NCBI RefSeq assembly: GCF_003003285.1
Contig: NZ_PVTP01000009.1
Coordinates: 108,798-172,797, forward strand
DNA from: Yoonia maritima
Lineage (GTDB): Bacteria > Pseudomonadota > Alphaproteobacteria > Rhodobacterales > Rhodobacteraceae
Direction: 5' to 3'
Length of the DNA stretch: 64,000 nt
Shown: piece after piece, positions 49,652 to 57,588 of the stretch
Layout: each line of letters starts with the position of its first letter
How positions within the stretch are numbered: position 1 is the stretch's first letter
Notes under the pieces: generated by a model
Databases searched by the model: none
What the model saw: the letters and a program-made list of their open reading frames with translations, nothing else
Told to the model about the DNA's origin: nothing
Position numbers and translations under genes: made by a program

Positions 49652-50707
49652 ATGACCGGTGTTACGCTAAATAATGTGATCAAGAAATACGGTGATGTAC
49701 AGGTGATCCACGGGGTCGATCTGGAAATCGAAGACGGCGAGTTCTGCGTGTTTGTCGGCCCATCAGGTTGCGGTAAGTCTACCCTGCTGCGGATGGTCGC
49801 CGGGTTAGAAGAAACCACAAGCGGTAAGATTGAAATCGGCGATCGTGACGTGACCCGGATGGAGCCCGCCGACCGTGGTGTCGCGATGGTGTTCCAGACC
49901 TACGCGCTTTATCCGCATATGACGGTCAAGCAAAACATGGGGTTCGGCCTGAAAATGAACGGCTACCCCAAGGCTGAAATCGAAGCCAAAGTCGCCGAAG
50001 CGAGCCGGATTCTAAAACTGGATGACTACCTAAAACGCAAACCGGCCGCGCTTTCGGGTGGTCAGCGGCAGCGGGTATCAATTGGCCGTGCGATTGTGCG
50101 CGGCCCCGAAGTATTCTTGTTCGACGAACCACTGTCGAACCTCGACGCCGAACTACGTGTTGAAATGCGCGTCGAAATTGCCCGTCTCCATAAAGAAATC
50201 GGCGCGACGATGATCTACGTGACACACGATCAAGTCGAGGCCATGACATTGGCTGACAAAATCGTCGTACTGCGTGCCGGCAAAATCGAACAGGTCGGCG
50301 CACCGCTGGACCTGTACCGTGACCCAGATAACAAATTCGTTGCTGGCTTTATCGGGTCACCATCAATGAACTTCCTCTCTGGCACCGTGACAAATGGCCA
50401 GGTGCAGATTCCATCGCTCGACCGGACAATCGAAGTGCCAATGAACCTTCCGGCTGAAGGCACCAACATCTGGGTCGGCATCCGCCCCGAACACTGCCGG
50501 GCAGTCAAAGGTGGCGCACAAAAAGTCGAACTCTCCGAAGCATTAGGTGGCGTCAGCTACACCCACATCCTCACGAACAACGGCGAAAAAATCGTCATCG
50601 AAGAACGCGGTCTAGAGCGCATGAAAGAAGGCGAAACCGTCACGCTGGAATTCGAAGCAAACGATGTCATGCTGTTTGATGCGCAAACGGAATTACGTTT
50701 GAGGTAA
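49652..50707 (+). CDS. Sugar ABC transporter ATP-binding protein (UgpC/MsmX/MalK type)
   Basis: 351-residue ATPase. Walker A is GPSGCGKST, the signature is [15 protein letters not shown], Walker B is [15 protein letters not shown], and the switch histidine is in [14 protein letters not shown]. The C-terminal TOBE region (from about 240) is of the MalK type. It energises the permeases encoded on the opposite strand at 45584-47348; no other CUT1 ATPase is present. Its separation from them, across the IclR gene, is worth noting. A strong hairpin terminator follows. Confidence 0.93.
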   Translation: MTGVTLNNVIKKYGDVQVIHGVDLEIEDGEFCVFVGPSGCGKSTLLRMVAGLEETTSGKIEIGDRDVTRMEPADRGVAMVFQTYALYPHMTVKQNMGFGLKMNGYPKAEIEAKVAEASRILKLDDYLKRKPAALSGGQRQRVSIGRAIVRGPEVFLFDEPLSNLDAELRVEMRVEIARLHKEIGATMIYVTHDQVEAMTLADKIVVLRAGKIEQVGAPLDLYRDPDNKFVAGFIGSPSMNFLSGTVTNGQVQIPSLDRTIEVPMNLPAEGTNIWVGIRPEHCRAVKGGAQKVELSEALGGVSYTHILTNNGEKIVIEERGLERMKEGETVTLEFEANDVMLFDAQTELRLR

Positions 50708-50712
50708 AAGGT

Positions 50713-50750
50713 ACCGATACTCATGCAATTCGCATGAGTATCGGTTGTTT
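50713..50750. terminator. Perfect 14-bp bidirectional terminator hairpin
   Basis: ACCGATACTCATGC (50713-50726) and its exact complement (50732-50745) around a 5-nt loop, followed by TGTTT. It separates the ATPase gene from the convergent DUF2177 gene, whose stop is 12 bp away. Confidence 0.85.
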
Positions 50751-50756
50751 GCTGCG

Positions 50757-51155
50757 TCAACCAATCGCCCGGACGACGCTGACACCCACCCATGCCGATA
50801 TTCCAGTCAACAGACCACCCCACATGGTATCAATGACAAGCTGTTGAACAGACCAATCGCGAAGCGTCGCGTAGTTCGTGAACTCATAGGTTCCATAGGC
50901 TAACAGCCCTAGCAGCACACCATTGATGAGCGCAGCCATTGGATCGCCTGCGCGCAATGCAGGCACGGACACGAACCAAAGAACCCCTGCCACGTAACCA
51001 AGATAGAAAAGTGCCGCGGGAACGATGCGAAATGGATCTGCAAAAAGGTGATCGATATGCCGTTCAAAGACAGGTTTTATGAGAACACGTAGGCCAACGG
51101 CGTCAGCAGCAAAGAACATGCATGCTGTTGAAAGATAAAGAATAATTGTCTGCAT
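50757..51155 (-). CDS. DUF2177 family membrane protein
   Basis: 132-residue protein with four hydrophobic helices and the family segments YGTYEFTNYATLRDWS and DTMWGGLLTG. Function unknown. The start at 51155 (MQTIILYLST) is chosen since the upstream in-frame extension is not hydrophobic and lacks a ribosome-binding site. It is the last gene of the operon that starts at the predicted RpoE promoter, 45 bp after the SDR gene, suggesting a membrane-related role in the same stress response. Confidence 0.8.
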   Translation of the reverse strand: MQTIILYLSTACMFFAADAVGLRVLIKPVFERHIDHLFADPFRIVPAALFYLGYVAGVLWFVSVPALRAGDPMAALINGVLLGLLAYGTYEFTNYATLRDWSVQQLVIDTMWGGLLTGISAWVGVSVVRAIG

Positions 51156-51200
51156 GATTTTTGTTCTTTCTGGTTGGGATGCGCAGCATCGTGGCAATGA

Positions 51201-51932
51201 TTAACGGGTCAGGCGCCGCAACAGCGGCAGTGATGCCCAGTAGGGCAGGATACTGATAAGCTTTAGGCTGTAGGTCAGGCGGCGGGGGAAATGGATTTCG
51301 AACCGTCTTGATTGAAGCCCTGCAATAATCGCGTTCGCAGCACTTTGTGGTGTGACCATGGCCGGCATCGTGAAATCGTTACGCTGTGTCAGGCGTGTAT
51401 CCACAAAGCCGGGATTGATCAGGCGTACATCGACCACGCCTGATAATTCACTGCGCAGAGTTTGGGCTAGATTGATCACACCCGCTTTGGACGCTGAATA
51501 GATTTGTCCTTGCGGTAGCCCGATATATCCAGCGACGGATCCACATAACGCGAGCTGACCACCGTCTTTCAGCAAAGGTTGTGCCAGTTGCGCAATGTGG
51601 AAACTGCCTGTCAGATTGACGCTGACAATTTGCGCAGCCTTTTCAGCGTCAATTTCTAACACTTTTCCCGGATCATAAAGCGCTGCAAGGTGGACTACGC
51701 GATCCAAGGGGCCGATTTTTGATATCTGATCCACTGCTGCCACGATTGTCGATCTGTCACCAACGTCTAACGGCAAAGCAATGTGCTGCGCGCCAAGTTC
51801 CGACACGAGTTGATCCAGTTTTTGGGTGGACCGCGCCGAAAGAATTAGTCGCGCACCACGCGCAGACCACGCGCGCGCGAGTGCCTCGCCGATCCCTTCA
51901 GTTGCGCCGATGATCCAAATGAGCTCAGGCAT
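51201..51932 (-). CDS. SDR-family oxidoreductase
   Basis: 243-residue short-chain dehydrogenase with the cofactor motif IGATEGIGEALA near the N-terminus, the catalytic serine in CGSVAGYIG, and an intact YSASK motif. The C-terminal end (RFEIHFPRRLTYSLKLISILPYW) is amphipathic and may touch the membrane. The ATG at 51932 overlaps the stop of the methyltransferase gene by 8 bp. In this operon it probably acts on a modified fatty acid or lipid; the substrate is unknown. Confidence 0.82.
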   Translation of the reverse strand: MPELIWIIGATEGIGEALARAWSARGARLILSARSTQKLDQLVSELGAQHIALPLDVGDRSTIVAAVDQISKIGPLDRVVHLAALYDPGKVLEIDAEKAAQIVSVNLTGSFHIAQLAQPLLKDGGQLALCGSVAGYIGLPQGQIYSASKAGVINLAQTLRSELSGVVDVRLINPGFVDTRLTQRNDFTMPAMVTPQSAANAIIAGLQSRRFEIHFPRRLTYSLKLISILPYWASLPLLRRLTR

Positions 51933-53082
51933 GGGTGAGCTCAACCTGAACAACATCAGTTTGCCCCGTTTTGAACGAAGCAGCACAGATATTTAGGTAA
52001 AACCGCCAATTCCTTAGGAAACTTTCATCATAGCCAAGGCGTTTGATGCGATCAGATACTTGGTCAAGACGATCGTACCATGCTGTACAGGTTGCGGCAT
52101 AATCTGCGCCAAATGCGTGATTGTCACGCACGATTAATCCTGCCTTCGTTGCCTGATCTGCGATCACGGCATCTGAAAGTAACATCCCACCTGGGAACGT
52201 GTATTGCCGGATATAATCTGAGCTCCGCCGGTATGTGTCAAAGTAACTGTCGGGGACGGTAATCGCTTGAACCATGGCGCTACCGTGTTCGGCCAGCCGT
52301 GCCTTGATTGTTGCAAAATATGTCGGCCAGTAGTTTTCTCCGACGGCTTCGATCATTTCGATTGAGACGATACTATCGTATTTTCCGCTGCTCTTGCGGT
52401 AGTCTTGCAATCGGATGTCGGCACGCCCATCAAGGCGCGCGTCAGCATAGCCCTTTTGACTGGGGGAAATTGTCAGCGCTGTAACATGCCGCCCTGTATC
52501 GGTCGCACGCTCTGCAAACCCGCCCCAACCGCAGCCGATTTCAAGCACACGTTCGGCGTTGTTCAGTCGGTTTAGGATACGGTCGTATTTACGGTTTTGC
52601 GCACGAACAAGGTCTTTGTCATCAGCAGTAAACATGGCTGAAGAATATGTCATGCCTTCGTCCAGCCATAGCTGGTAGAATTCGTTCCCGACATCATAGT
52701 GCGCGCGAATGTTGCGTGCTGAGCCCTTTAACGAATTTGATCGCATCAAGCGGTTTACGACCCGAAATTTAAGAGTTTGCCAAAAGCCTGCGTAAGCGTA
52801 TCCGCTAAATTGATCGAGGTTCTTAAGCGCGACTTCGGCCAAATCCGCGATTGATGGGGTGTCCCACAGGCCAGCAACATAGGTTTCGCCAAGCCCGATA
52901 TCGCCGCGTGCCGCAATCGCCGTTACAACCGACCAGTCTGAAATCTGCATCTCGGCTGCTGGGTTTCCTTGGCCGAAATCGAATACTTCTCCTTCGGGGG
53001 TGCGCAGGCGCAAGCTACCAGTTTCAATCTGCGCGCAGGTATCAAGAAAATCGTGTTTTATGCGTTTTGTCAGAACTAACAT
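51925..53082 (-). CDS. Cyclopropane-fatty-acyl-phospholipid synthase family methyltransferase
   Basis: 385-residue SAM-dependent enzyme acting on unsaturated phospholipid acyl chains. The SAM motif VLEIGCGWGGFAE lies near residue 180, preceded by NIRAHYDVGNEFYQLWLDEGMTYSSAMF and followed by SIEMIEAVGENYWP and IRQYTFPGG, all family hallmarks. Members of this family make cyclopropane or methyl-branched chains; the R. sphaeroides enzymes CfaA and UfaM both belong here. The start at 53082 shares one base with the DUF1365 stop. It is under the predicted RpoE promoter at 55144-55172. Confidence 0.9.
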   Translation of the reverse strand: MLVLTKRIKHDFLDTCAQIETGSLRLRTPEGEVFDFGQGNPAAEMQISDWSVVTAIAARGDIGLGETYVAGLWDTPSIADLAEVALKNLDQFSGYAYAGFWQTLKFRVVNRLMRSNSLKGSARNIRAHYDVGNEFYQLWLDEGMTYSSAMFTADDKDLVRAQNRKYDRILNRLNNAERVLEIGCGWGGFAERATDTGRHVTALTISPSQKGYADARLDGRADIRLQDYRKSSGKYDSIVSIEMIEAVGENYWPTYFATIKARLAEHGSAMVQAITVPDSYFDTYRRSSDYIRQYTFPGGMLLSDAVIADQATKAGLIVRDNHAFGADYAATCTAWYDRLDQVSDRIKRLGYDESFLRNWRFYLNICAASFKTGQTDVVQVELTHA

Positions 53083-53837
53083 TATGTAACCTCGGTGTTG
53101 GGTGGTGTTGGGCGGTTCCGGTATTTCGCGCCTTTCAGGCGGAGCCGGAGCGCTTGCCAATAGATGAGAGCCTTTGTGCGCAAACCGCCAAATGGACGGC
53201 GGAGTGCGGCACGCGCCAATCTTGTGTTTGTCATTGGCAGACGTGCGCCGGACAGCGTTGCGACGACCCCTTCGTCGCCATTTTTATGGATAATGCGGAT
53301 CGCAATCTGATCATGGCGCAGATCAAACCCAAACTCGTACCCGCCAGCAATCTGTTGAAACGGCGAAACATGAAGTGATTTAGGTTTTGTTATGCGCGTC
53401 TCACCAGTGATTGGCGCAAAGTCGGGTTTGTGGCACAGATACGAATGGCGGTCGCCGAATGGGGTTGAAACCTCGGCTATGACCGCGACCAGTGCATCGT
53501 TTTGCAGCGCGAGCCAGAAGCTGACCGGGTTGAACACATGTCCTAAGAACCGCGGCTGTGTCAGCAGCAGTAATTGTGTTTTCCACGCTGTGAGGCCTTG
53601 AGACGCAAGTACATCACGCGCCCAGCGTGGGCCGCGTCCTTTATGTAATGCACCGCCATGATCGCAGTCGTGTACAGACGCTAGGTTAAACCGATTACGC
53701 GAAAATAGCGGTGGCCCGGTGAAAGACGACTCTGGGTCGATCAGCACAAAATCCACGCCGTGTCGAAACCCATGCCGGATTGCCCCGCGTCGCGTGTGGG
53801 TTGTCACGCCCGCGATATGTTCAGGGGTAAATGTCAT
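53082..53837 (-). CDS. DUF1365 family protein
   Basis: 251-residue protein with the family motifs GVTTHTRRGAIRHGFRHGVDFVLID, FLGHVFNPVSFWLA, VIAEVSTPFGDRHSYLC and KSLHVSPF. DUF1365 genes regularly sit between an NAD(P)/FAD-dependent oxidoreductase and a Cfa-like methyltransferase, as here, so a role in fatty-acid modification is likely; its activity is not established. The start at 53837 overlaps the flavoprotein gene by ATGA. Confidence 0.88.
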   Translation of the reverse strand: MTFTPEHIAGVTTHTRRGAIRHGFRHGVDFVLIDPESSFTGPPLFSRNRFNLASVHDCDHGGALHKGRGPRWARDVLASQGLTAWKTQLLLLTQPRFLGHVFNPVSFWLALQNDALVAVIAEVSTPFGDRHSYLCHKPDFAPITGETRITKPKSLHVSPFQQIAGGYEFGFDLRHDQIAIRIIHKNGDEGVVATLSGARLPMTNTRLARAALRRPFGGLRTKALIYWQALRLRLKGAKYRNRPTPPNTEVT

Positions 53838-55114
53838 GCGATTTGCCTGTCTAGAACACGGGCAATGCGCGCCGCGCTTGCAAAGCCGTCTTCGTGAAAT
53901 CCGTGGCGCGTATAGGCGCCGGCGAACCACGTGTTGTTTTCTCCCTGCATCGTTTTTAACTGCGCCTGAGCAGCAAGTGCAGACGCATCAAACACAGGAT
54001 GGCGGAAGGTCTTTTGATCATAGATCATCTGTTCGCTGATCGGCTCTGAGGGGTTGAGTGAAACAAACAGCGGGTCATCGTTGGATATGTTTTGCAGCTT
54101 GTTCATCCAGTAGGTCACACCGATTGTGGGCTCTGGCTTTGTGGTGTCGGCTTTGTAGACCCAGCTTGACCAGACGGCCTTGCGCTTTGGCATTTGGGCG
54201 GTGTCACGGTGCAAGAACATTTGATTGTCCTGAAACCTGATGGAAGATAGTGCAGATTGTTCCTGGGGGGTTGGTTGGGCAATGAGCCGCAATGCTTGAT
54301 CCGAGTGGCAAGCAAAAATGACCTGATCGAAACGTTGTTCTGGATGCGCTTTGGTATGAACTGTGACGCCTTCGCTGTCGCGCCTTACGCTTTCAACAGC
54401 AGTATTCGTTTGAATTGCAACGCCATGTCCTCGCAAATGATGTTCAAGCCTACGGACGTATTCGATACTGCCGCCATCCACAGTCCACCATTGGTGCTGA
54501 CCTGACGTGCTTAGCAGAGCGTGATTGCGGAAAAATTGTACCAATGCGCGTGCGGGGAACGAACGTATCTCGGCAGGGGGCGTAGACCAAATCGCCCCAC
54601 ACAGTGGCATTAAGTAAAACCTTTGAAACCAATCACCCAACTGCAAGTCATTCATCAACTCTCCGATTGTTGCGTTTGAATCCTCGGACATTGCCTCTGC
54701 TTGTTTGTTGAAGCGGAGTATGTCGCGGACCATGCGATAAAATCCGGGGCGCAGTAGATTGCGCGGTTGGGCGGTCAGTGACGCCAAGCCACGAAGCCCG
54801 TATTCGATCTGTCCGTCATTGATTGAAGCGCCAAAGCTCATGTCGCTTTTCACAACGGGGACATCAAGATCTTGGAACATACGGGTGAGGTGCGGATAGT
54901 TTGCGTAGTTGAAGACGATGAACCCGGTATCAACAGGCTGGTCACCGTTGCATCCCGCGACGACAGTCCGTGCATGCCCGCCAAGCTGTGGTGCAGCTTC
55001 AAACACTGTCACCGAATGGTTCGGCGCCAACAGATACGCAGCAGATAGGCCAGAAATACCGCCGCCAATGACGGCAATGCGTTGTTCGCGATTTGGTAGT
55101 GCGTCGAGTGACAT
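53834..55114 (-). CDS. FAD/NAD(P)-binding oxidoreductase (amine-oxidase fold)
   Basis: 426-residue flavoprotein with the dinucleotide motif AVIGGGISGLSAAYLL at about residues 14-29, PQLGGHARTV, and the C-terminal FAD motif TWFAGAYTRHGFHEDGFASA. It is related to the protein encoded beside cfa genes in many bacteria. It may be the desaturase partner of the methyltransferase, as UfaD is in the furan fatty-acid pathway of R. sphaeroides; the one-to-one match is inference. First gene of the operon, about 30 bp after the predicted -10 element. The ATG at 55114 is preferred over 55132. Confidence 0.87.
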   Translation of the reverse strand: MSLDALPNREQRIAVIGGGISGLSAAYLLAPNHSVTVFEAAPQLGGHARTVVAGCNGDQPVDTGFIVFNYANYPHLTRMFQDLDVPVVKSDMSFGASINDGQIEYGLRGLASLTAQPRNLLRPGFYRMVRDILRFNKQAEAMSEDSNATIGELMNDLQLGDWFQRFYLMPLCGAIWSTPPAEIRSFPARALVQFFRNHALLSTSGQHQWWTVDGGSIEYVRRLEHHLRGHGVAIQTNTAVESVRRDSEGVTVHTKAHPEQRFDQVIFACHSDQALRLIAQPTPQEQSALSSIRFQDNQMFLHRDTAQMPKRKAVWSSWVYKADTTKPEPTIGVTYWMNKLQNISNDDPLFVSLNPSEPISEQMIYDQKTFRHPVFDASALAAQAQLKTMQGENNTWFAGAYTRHGFHEDGFASAARIARVLDRQIA

Positions 55115-55143
55115 TCTGGGTCCCTGCTTCAATGATTTAAAAA

Positions 55144-55172
55144 TAATACGTCACCGAAGAAATTTTGGATCA
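55144..55172 (-). promoter_or_regulatory. Predicted RpoE (ECF) promoter of the lipid-modification operon
   Basis: On the minus strand TGATCC (55172-55167), a 17-nt spacer and GTATTA (55149-55144). TGATCC is the -35 element reported for RpoE in R. sphaeroides. It drives the flavoprotein-to-DUF2177 operon. Confidence 0.72.
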
Positions 55173-55176
55173 AAAA

Positions 55177-55205
55177 TGATCCAACTTTCACATAGCCCCG
55201 TAATG
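55177..55205 (+). promoter_or_regulatory. Predicted RpoE (ECF) promoter of rpoE-chrR
   Basis: TGATCC (55177-55182), a 17-nt spacer and GTAATG (55200-55205). It is the mirror image of the minus-strand promoter, with only four A residues between the two -35 elements. It implies autoregulation of rpoE. Confidence 0.72.
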
Positions 55206-55285
55206 AGGTTATGTTGCACGTGAGCCTCGAAATAGAACCAGCCGACCGAAGCTCTTTTTTAGGGCTTCAGAAGGATGTGCCAAAG

Positions 55286-55843
55286 GTGACGCCACCGTCC
55301 CCCAAGATTTCCCCTCAGACATCATGGATGCTGGCTGTACGCGATCAGCGTGACAAAGCTGCGTTCGCATCGTTGTTTGACCATTTTGCACCCCGGTTAA
55401 AAGGGTTCATCATGCGTTCAGGTACAGGGTCGGGGCAGGCCGAAGAGATCGTTCAAGACGTTATGTTGACGGTCTGGCGCAAAGCAAGCCAATTCGATCC
55501 CGCCCGCGCACAGGTTTCGGCATGGGTATATCAAATTGCCCGTAACCGTCAGATTGACATGATCCGAAAAGAAGGGCGTCCGCTGCCCGACGAATTGAAC
55601 GAAAACCCAGAATCAGAACCGGATGCGAGCCAGATCGTCGCGTTAGAGCAAGAAGCAGGGCATCTAAAAAGTGCGCTTACGAAGCTCGCGCGTGATCAGC
55701 GTGAGGTTATCGAAAAAGCTTATCTGGGTGAACTTACACATCAGGAAATCAGCTCTCAGACGGGCTTACCACTGGGTACTATTAAATCTCGAATCCGGCT
55801 TGGTTTGCAGCGATTGCGGCACGAGCTGAAGGACATGCGCTAA
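55286..55843 (+). CDS. rpoE: ECF sigma factor RpoE (ChrR-controlled type)
   Basis: 185-residue ECF sigma factor that directs transcription in response to singlet oxygen. Region 2 contains LFDHFAPRLKGFIMRSGTGSGQAEEIVQDVMLTVWRKA and AWVYQIARNRQIDMIRK; region 4 contains LTHQEISSQTGLPLGTIKSRIRLGLQRLRHEL. The open frame begins at an ATG at 55211, but that lies at the predicted transcription start and adds 25 residues unlike the family. GTG at 55286 with AAGGA ten bases upstream gives the usual length. It is followed after one base by chrR, its zinc-dependent anti-sigma factor. Confidence 0.88.
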   Translation: MTPPSPKISPQTSWMLAVRDQRDKAAFASLFDHFAPRLKGFIMRSGTGSGQAEEIVQDVMLTVWRKASQFDPARAQVSAWVYQIARNRQIDMIRKEGRPLPDELNENPESEPDASQIVALEQEAGHLKSALTKLARDQREVIEKAYLGELTHQEISSQTGLPLGTIKSRIRLGLQRLRHELKDMR

Positions 55844-55844
55844 G

Positions 55845-56480
55845 ATGAACGATATCTCATACCACACACCTGACGCACTGTTGGCTGCGTATGCTGCTGG
55901 TAATTTGCCGCATCCGTATGCGTTAGTTGTCGCTGCACATATCTCGCTATGCGTTGAATGCCGGGCATCATTTGAAGCACACCAAGCCGCAGGCGGCGTC
56001 GTACTGGAAACGACCGAGGCAGTAGGTGTGTCTGATACACTGAAAACGGATATCATGGCGTTGCTTGACGCACCCGTGATATCCAAGCCTGTTCACAAGC
56101 GGTCAGGTATCTATCCGGGGCCGGTGATGGAAGCCTTGAACGGAAAGCCGCCTCGATGGAAGTCACTAGGGTTAGGTGTCCGGCAAAGCATTATCGCCGG
56201 TGGTGCAGACGGGAATGTACGTCTTCTATATATCCCGCCAGGGCAGGCCGTACCTGATCATAGCCATAATGGGCTAGAATTGACCCTTGTACTGCAGGGC
56301 AGTTTTAGCGACGAAACGGGGCGTTATGGTGCTGGCGACCTTGAGGTGGCTGATCAAGACTTGCAACATACGCCGATTGCGGACGCGGGTTTGCCATGTA
56401 TCTGTCTTGCTGCGACTGATGCGCCATTGCGATTTACATCGCTTGTCCCGCGTATATTGCAGCCGTTGTTTCGGATTTAA
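55845..56480 (+). CDS. chrR: Anti-sigma factor ChrR
   Basis: 211-residue zinc-dependent anti-sigma factor that holds RpoE inactive until singlet oxygen is sensed. The N-terminal zinc anti-sigma domain has H7, H32, C36 and C39 (AHISLCVEC), and the C-terminal cupin domain has H139, H141 and E145 (DHSHNGLE) plus H175, the positions expected from R. sphaeroides ChrR shifted by one or two residues. Both domains appear complete, so singlet-oxygen sensing should be possible. It ends before a bidirectional terminator. Confidence 0.93.
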   Translation: MNDISYHTPDALLAAYAAGNLPHPYALVVAAHISLCVECRASFEAHQAAGGVVLETTEAVGVSDTLKTDIMALLDAPVISKPVHKRSGIYPGPVMEALNGKPPRWKSLGLGVRQSIIAGGADGNVRLLYIPPGQAVPDHSHNGLELTLVLQGSFSDETGRYGAGDLEVADQDLQHTPIADAGLPCICLAATDAPLRFTSLVPRILQPLFRI

Positions 56481-56497
56481 CCCCGACGCATGTGGAC

Positions 56498-56527
56498 ACG
56501 AGAGCGGAGGTTCTGTTCCGCTCTCGT
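56498..56527. terminator. Bidirectional terminator between chrR and the sugar ABC operon
   Basis: ACGAGAGCGGA (56498-56508) pairs exactly with TCCGCTCTCGT (56517-56527) over an 8-nt loop, followed by TTA. It separates two convergent operons. Confidence 0.75.
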
Positions 56528-56535
56528 TTAGATGC

Positions 56536-57492
56536 TTAGAAAGGTGAATCCGGGAAATAGAATGCTTCGGCATTTTCTGGCGTGATTAGCGTCGCACCTA
56601 GAATATACCGTCCTGCGACTGGCCCATTCGATTTGAACGCGGCAACAGTGACATCCATTGCAGTCGCGATCATTGATGGTGGGTACAGCACGTCGACTGG
56701 TACCAGTTCGTTGCCGTCCATGATGCCGCGAATGGTTTCCTTCATGCCTGCTCCGCCCACGACGAACATGCCGTCACCGGTACGCCCCGCCTGTTCAAGT
56801 GCCGCAACAACGCCAATGGCGATGTCATCATCTTGGGCCCAAACAGCGTCGATATCAGGAAAGCGGCTCAGAAAATCTTGCATCACTTCGAACCCATCAT
56901 CGCGGTTCCAGTTCGCATGTTTGTGATCCAGAACGTTGATCCCAGTACCTTCGATTTCGGCCATAAAGCCATCAAAGCGTTCGTTATCGATTACCGTAGG
57001 GATGCCGCGCAGGATGACGATATTATCGCCGGATTCTAAGCGAGTTTTCATGTATTGTGCAGACACACGGCCCAGTTCAGGATTGTTGCCCGCGACATAA
57101 ATGTCTTCGATGCCCGGCTGGCTTAGGCCGCGATCAACAACGGTAATCAACGCGCCGCTTTCTTTTACGTTTAGGACTGGATCGGTCAGAGGTTCTGATT
57201 CAAACGGCAACACGACAAGTGCATCAATCGCGTGAATTGACACCAGATCTTCCAATGCGCTGGCTTGGGATGCTGGATCAGGTGAGTTGATAAGGATTAG
57301 GTCGATATCTGGATATAGCGCCTCGAGCCTGGCTTCGGCTTGTTCTGCGTGCCAGTTCATACCAGCCGCCCATGCATGTGTTGGCGTTGGATATGAGACG
57401 CCGATCTTGATCGTGTCCTGCGCCGAAGCAGCGCTGGCAACCGCCATGACGCCACCGACCAAACCTGCGAAAATTGTTTTTCCGAAATGCAT
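56536..57492 (-). CDS. Sugar ABC transporter substrate-binding protein (RbsB-like)
   Basis: 318-residue periplasmic binding protein of the LacI/RbsB fold. A signal peptide ends near SAASA-QDT (residues 22-27). The two-lobe pattern has INSPDPASQASALEDLV and DALVVLPFESEPL in the first lobe and VWAQDDDIAIGVVAALEQAG in the hinge/second lobe. It is the last gene of the operon, unlike the galactoside operon where the binding protein comes first, and is separated from the permease gene by 96 bp with a hairpin. Substrate unknown; a pentose or similar sugar is likely from the family. Confidence 0.9.
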   Translation of the reverse strand: MHFGKTIFAGLVGGVMAVASAASAQDTIKIGVSYPTPTHAWAAGMNWHAEQAEARLEALYPDIDLILINSPDPASQASALEDLVSIHAIDALVVLPFESEPLTDPVLNVKESGALITVVDRGLSQPGIEDIYVAGNNPELGRVSAQYMKTRLESGDNIVILRGIPTVIDNERFDGFMAEIEGTGINVLDHKHANWNRDDGFEVMQDFLSRFPDIDAVWAQDDDIAIGVVAALEQAGRTGDGMFVVGGAGMKETIRGIMDGNELVPVDVLYPPSMIATAMDVTVAAFKSNGPVAGRYILGATLITPENAEAFYFPDSPF

Positions 57493-57553
57493 TTTATCCC
57501 TCCCATGAGATTTCTGCTGATGAAGCCCACACCAAATTGCTGAAGGCTGTATT

Positions 57554-57580
57554 GCGCATCGGGCTCCTCTCCCGGTGCGC
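57554..57580 (-). repeat. Intercistronic hairpin between permease and binding-protein genes
   Basis: GCGCATCGGG (57554-57563) and CCCGGTGCGC (57571-57580), a 10-bp stem with one G-U pair and a 7-nt loop. No T-run follows on the minus strand, so it looks like an mRNA-stabilising or processing element rather than a terminator. Confidence 0.5.
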
Positions 57581-57588
57581 GCGACGAT

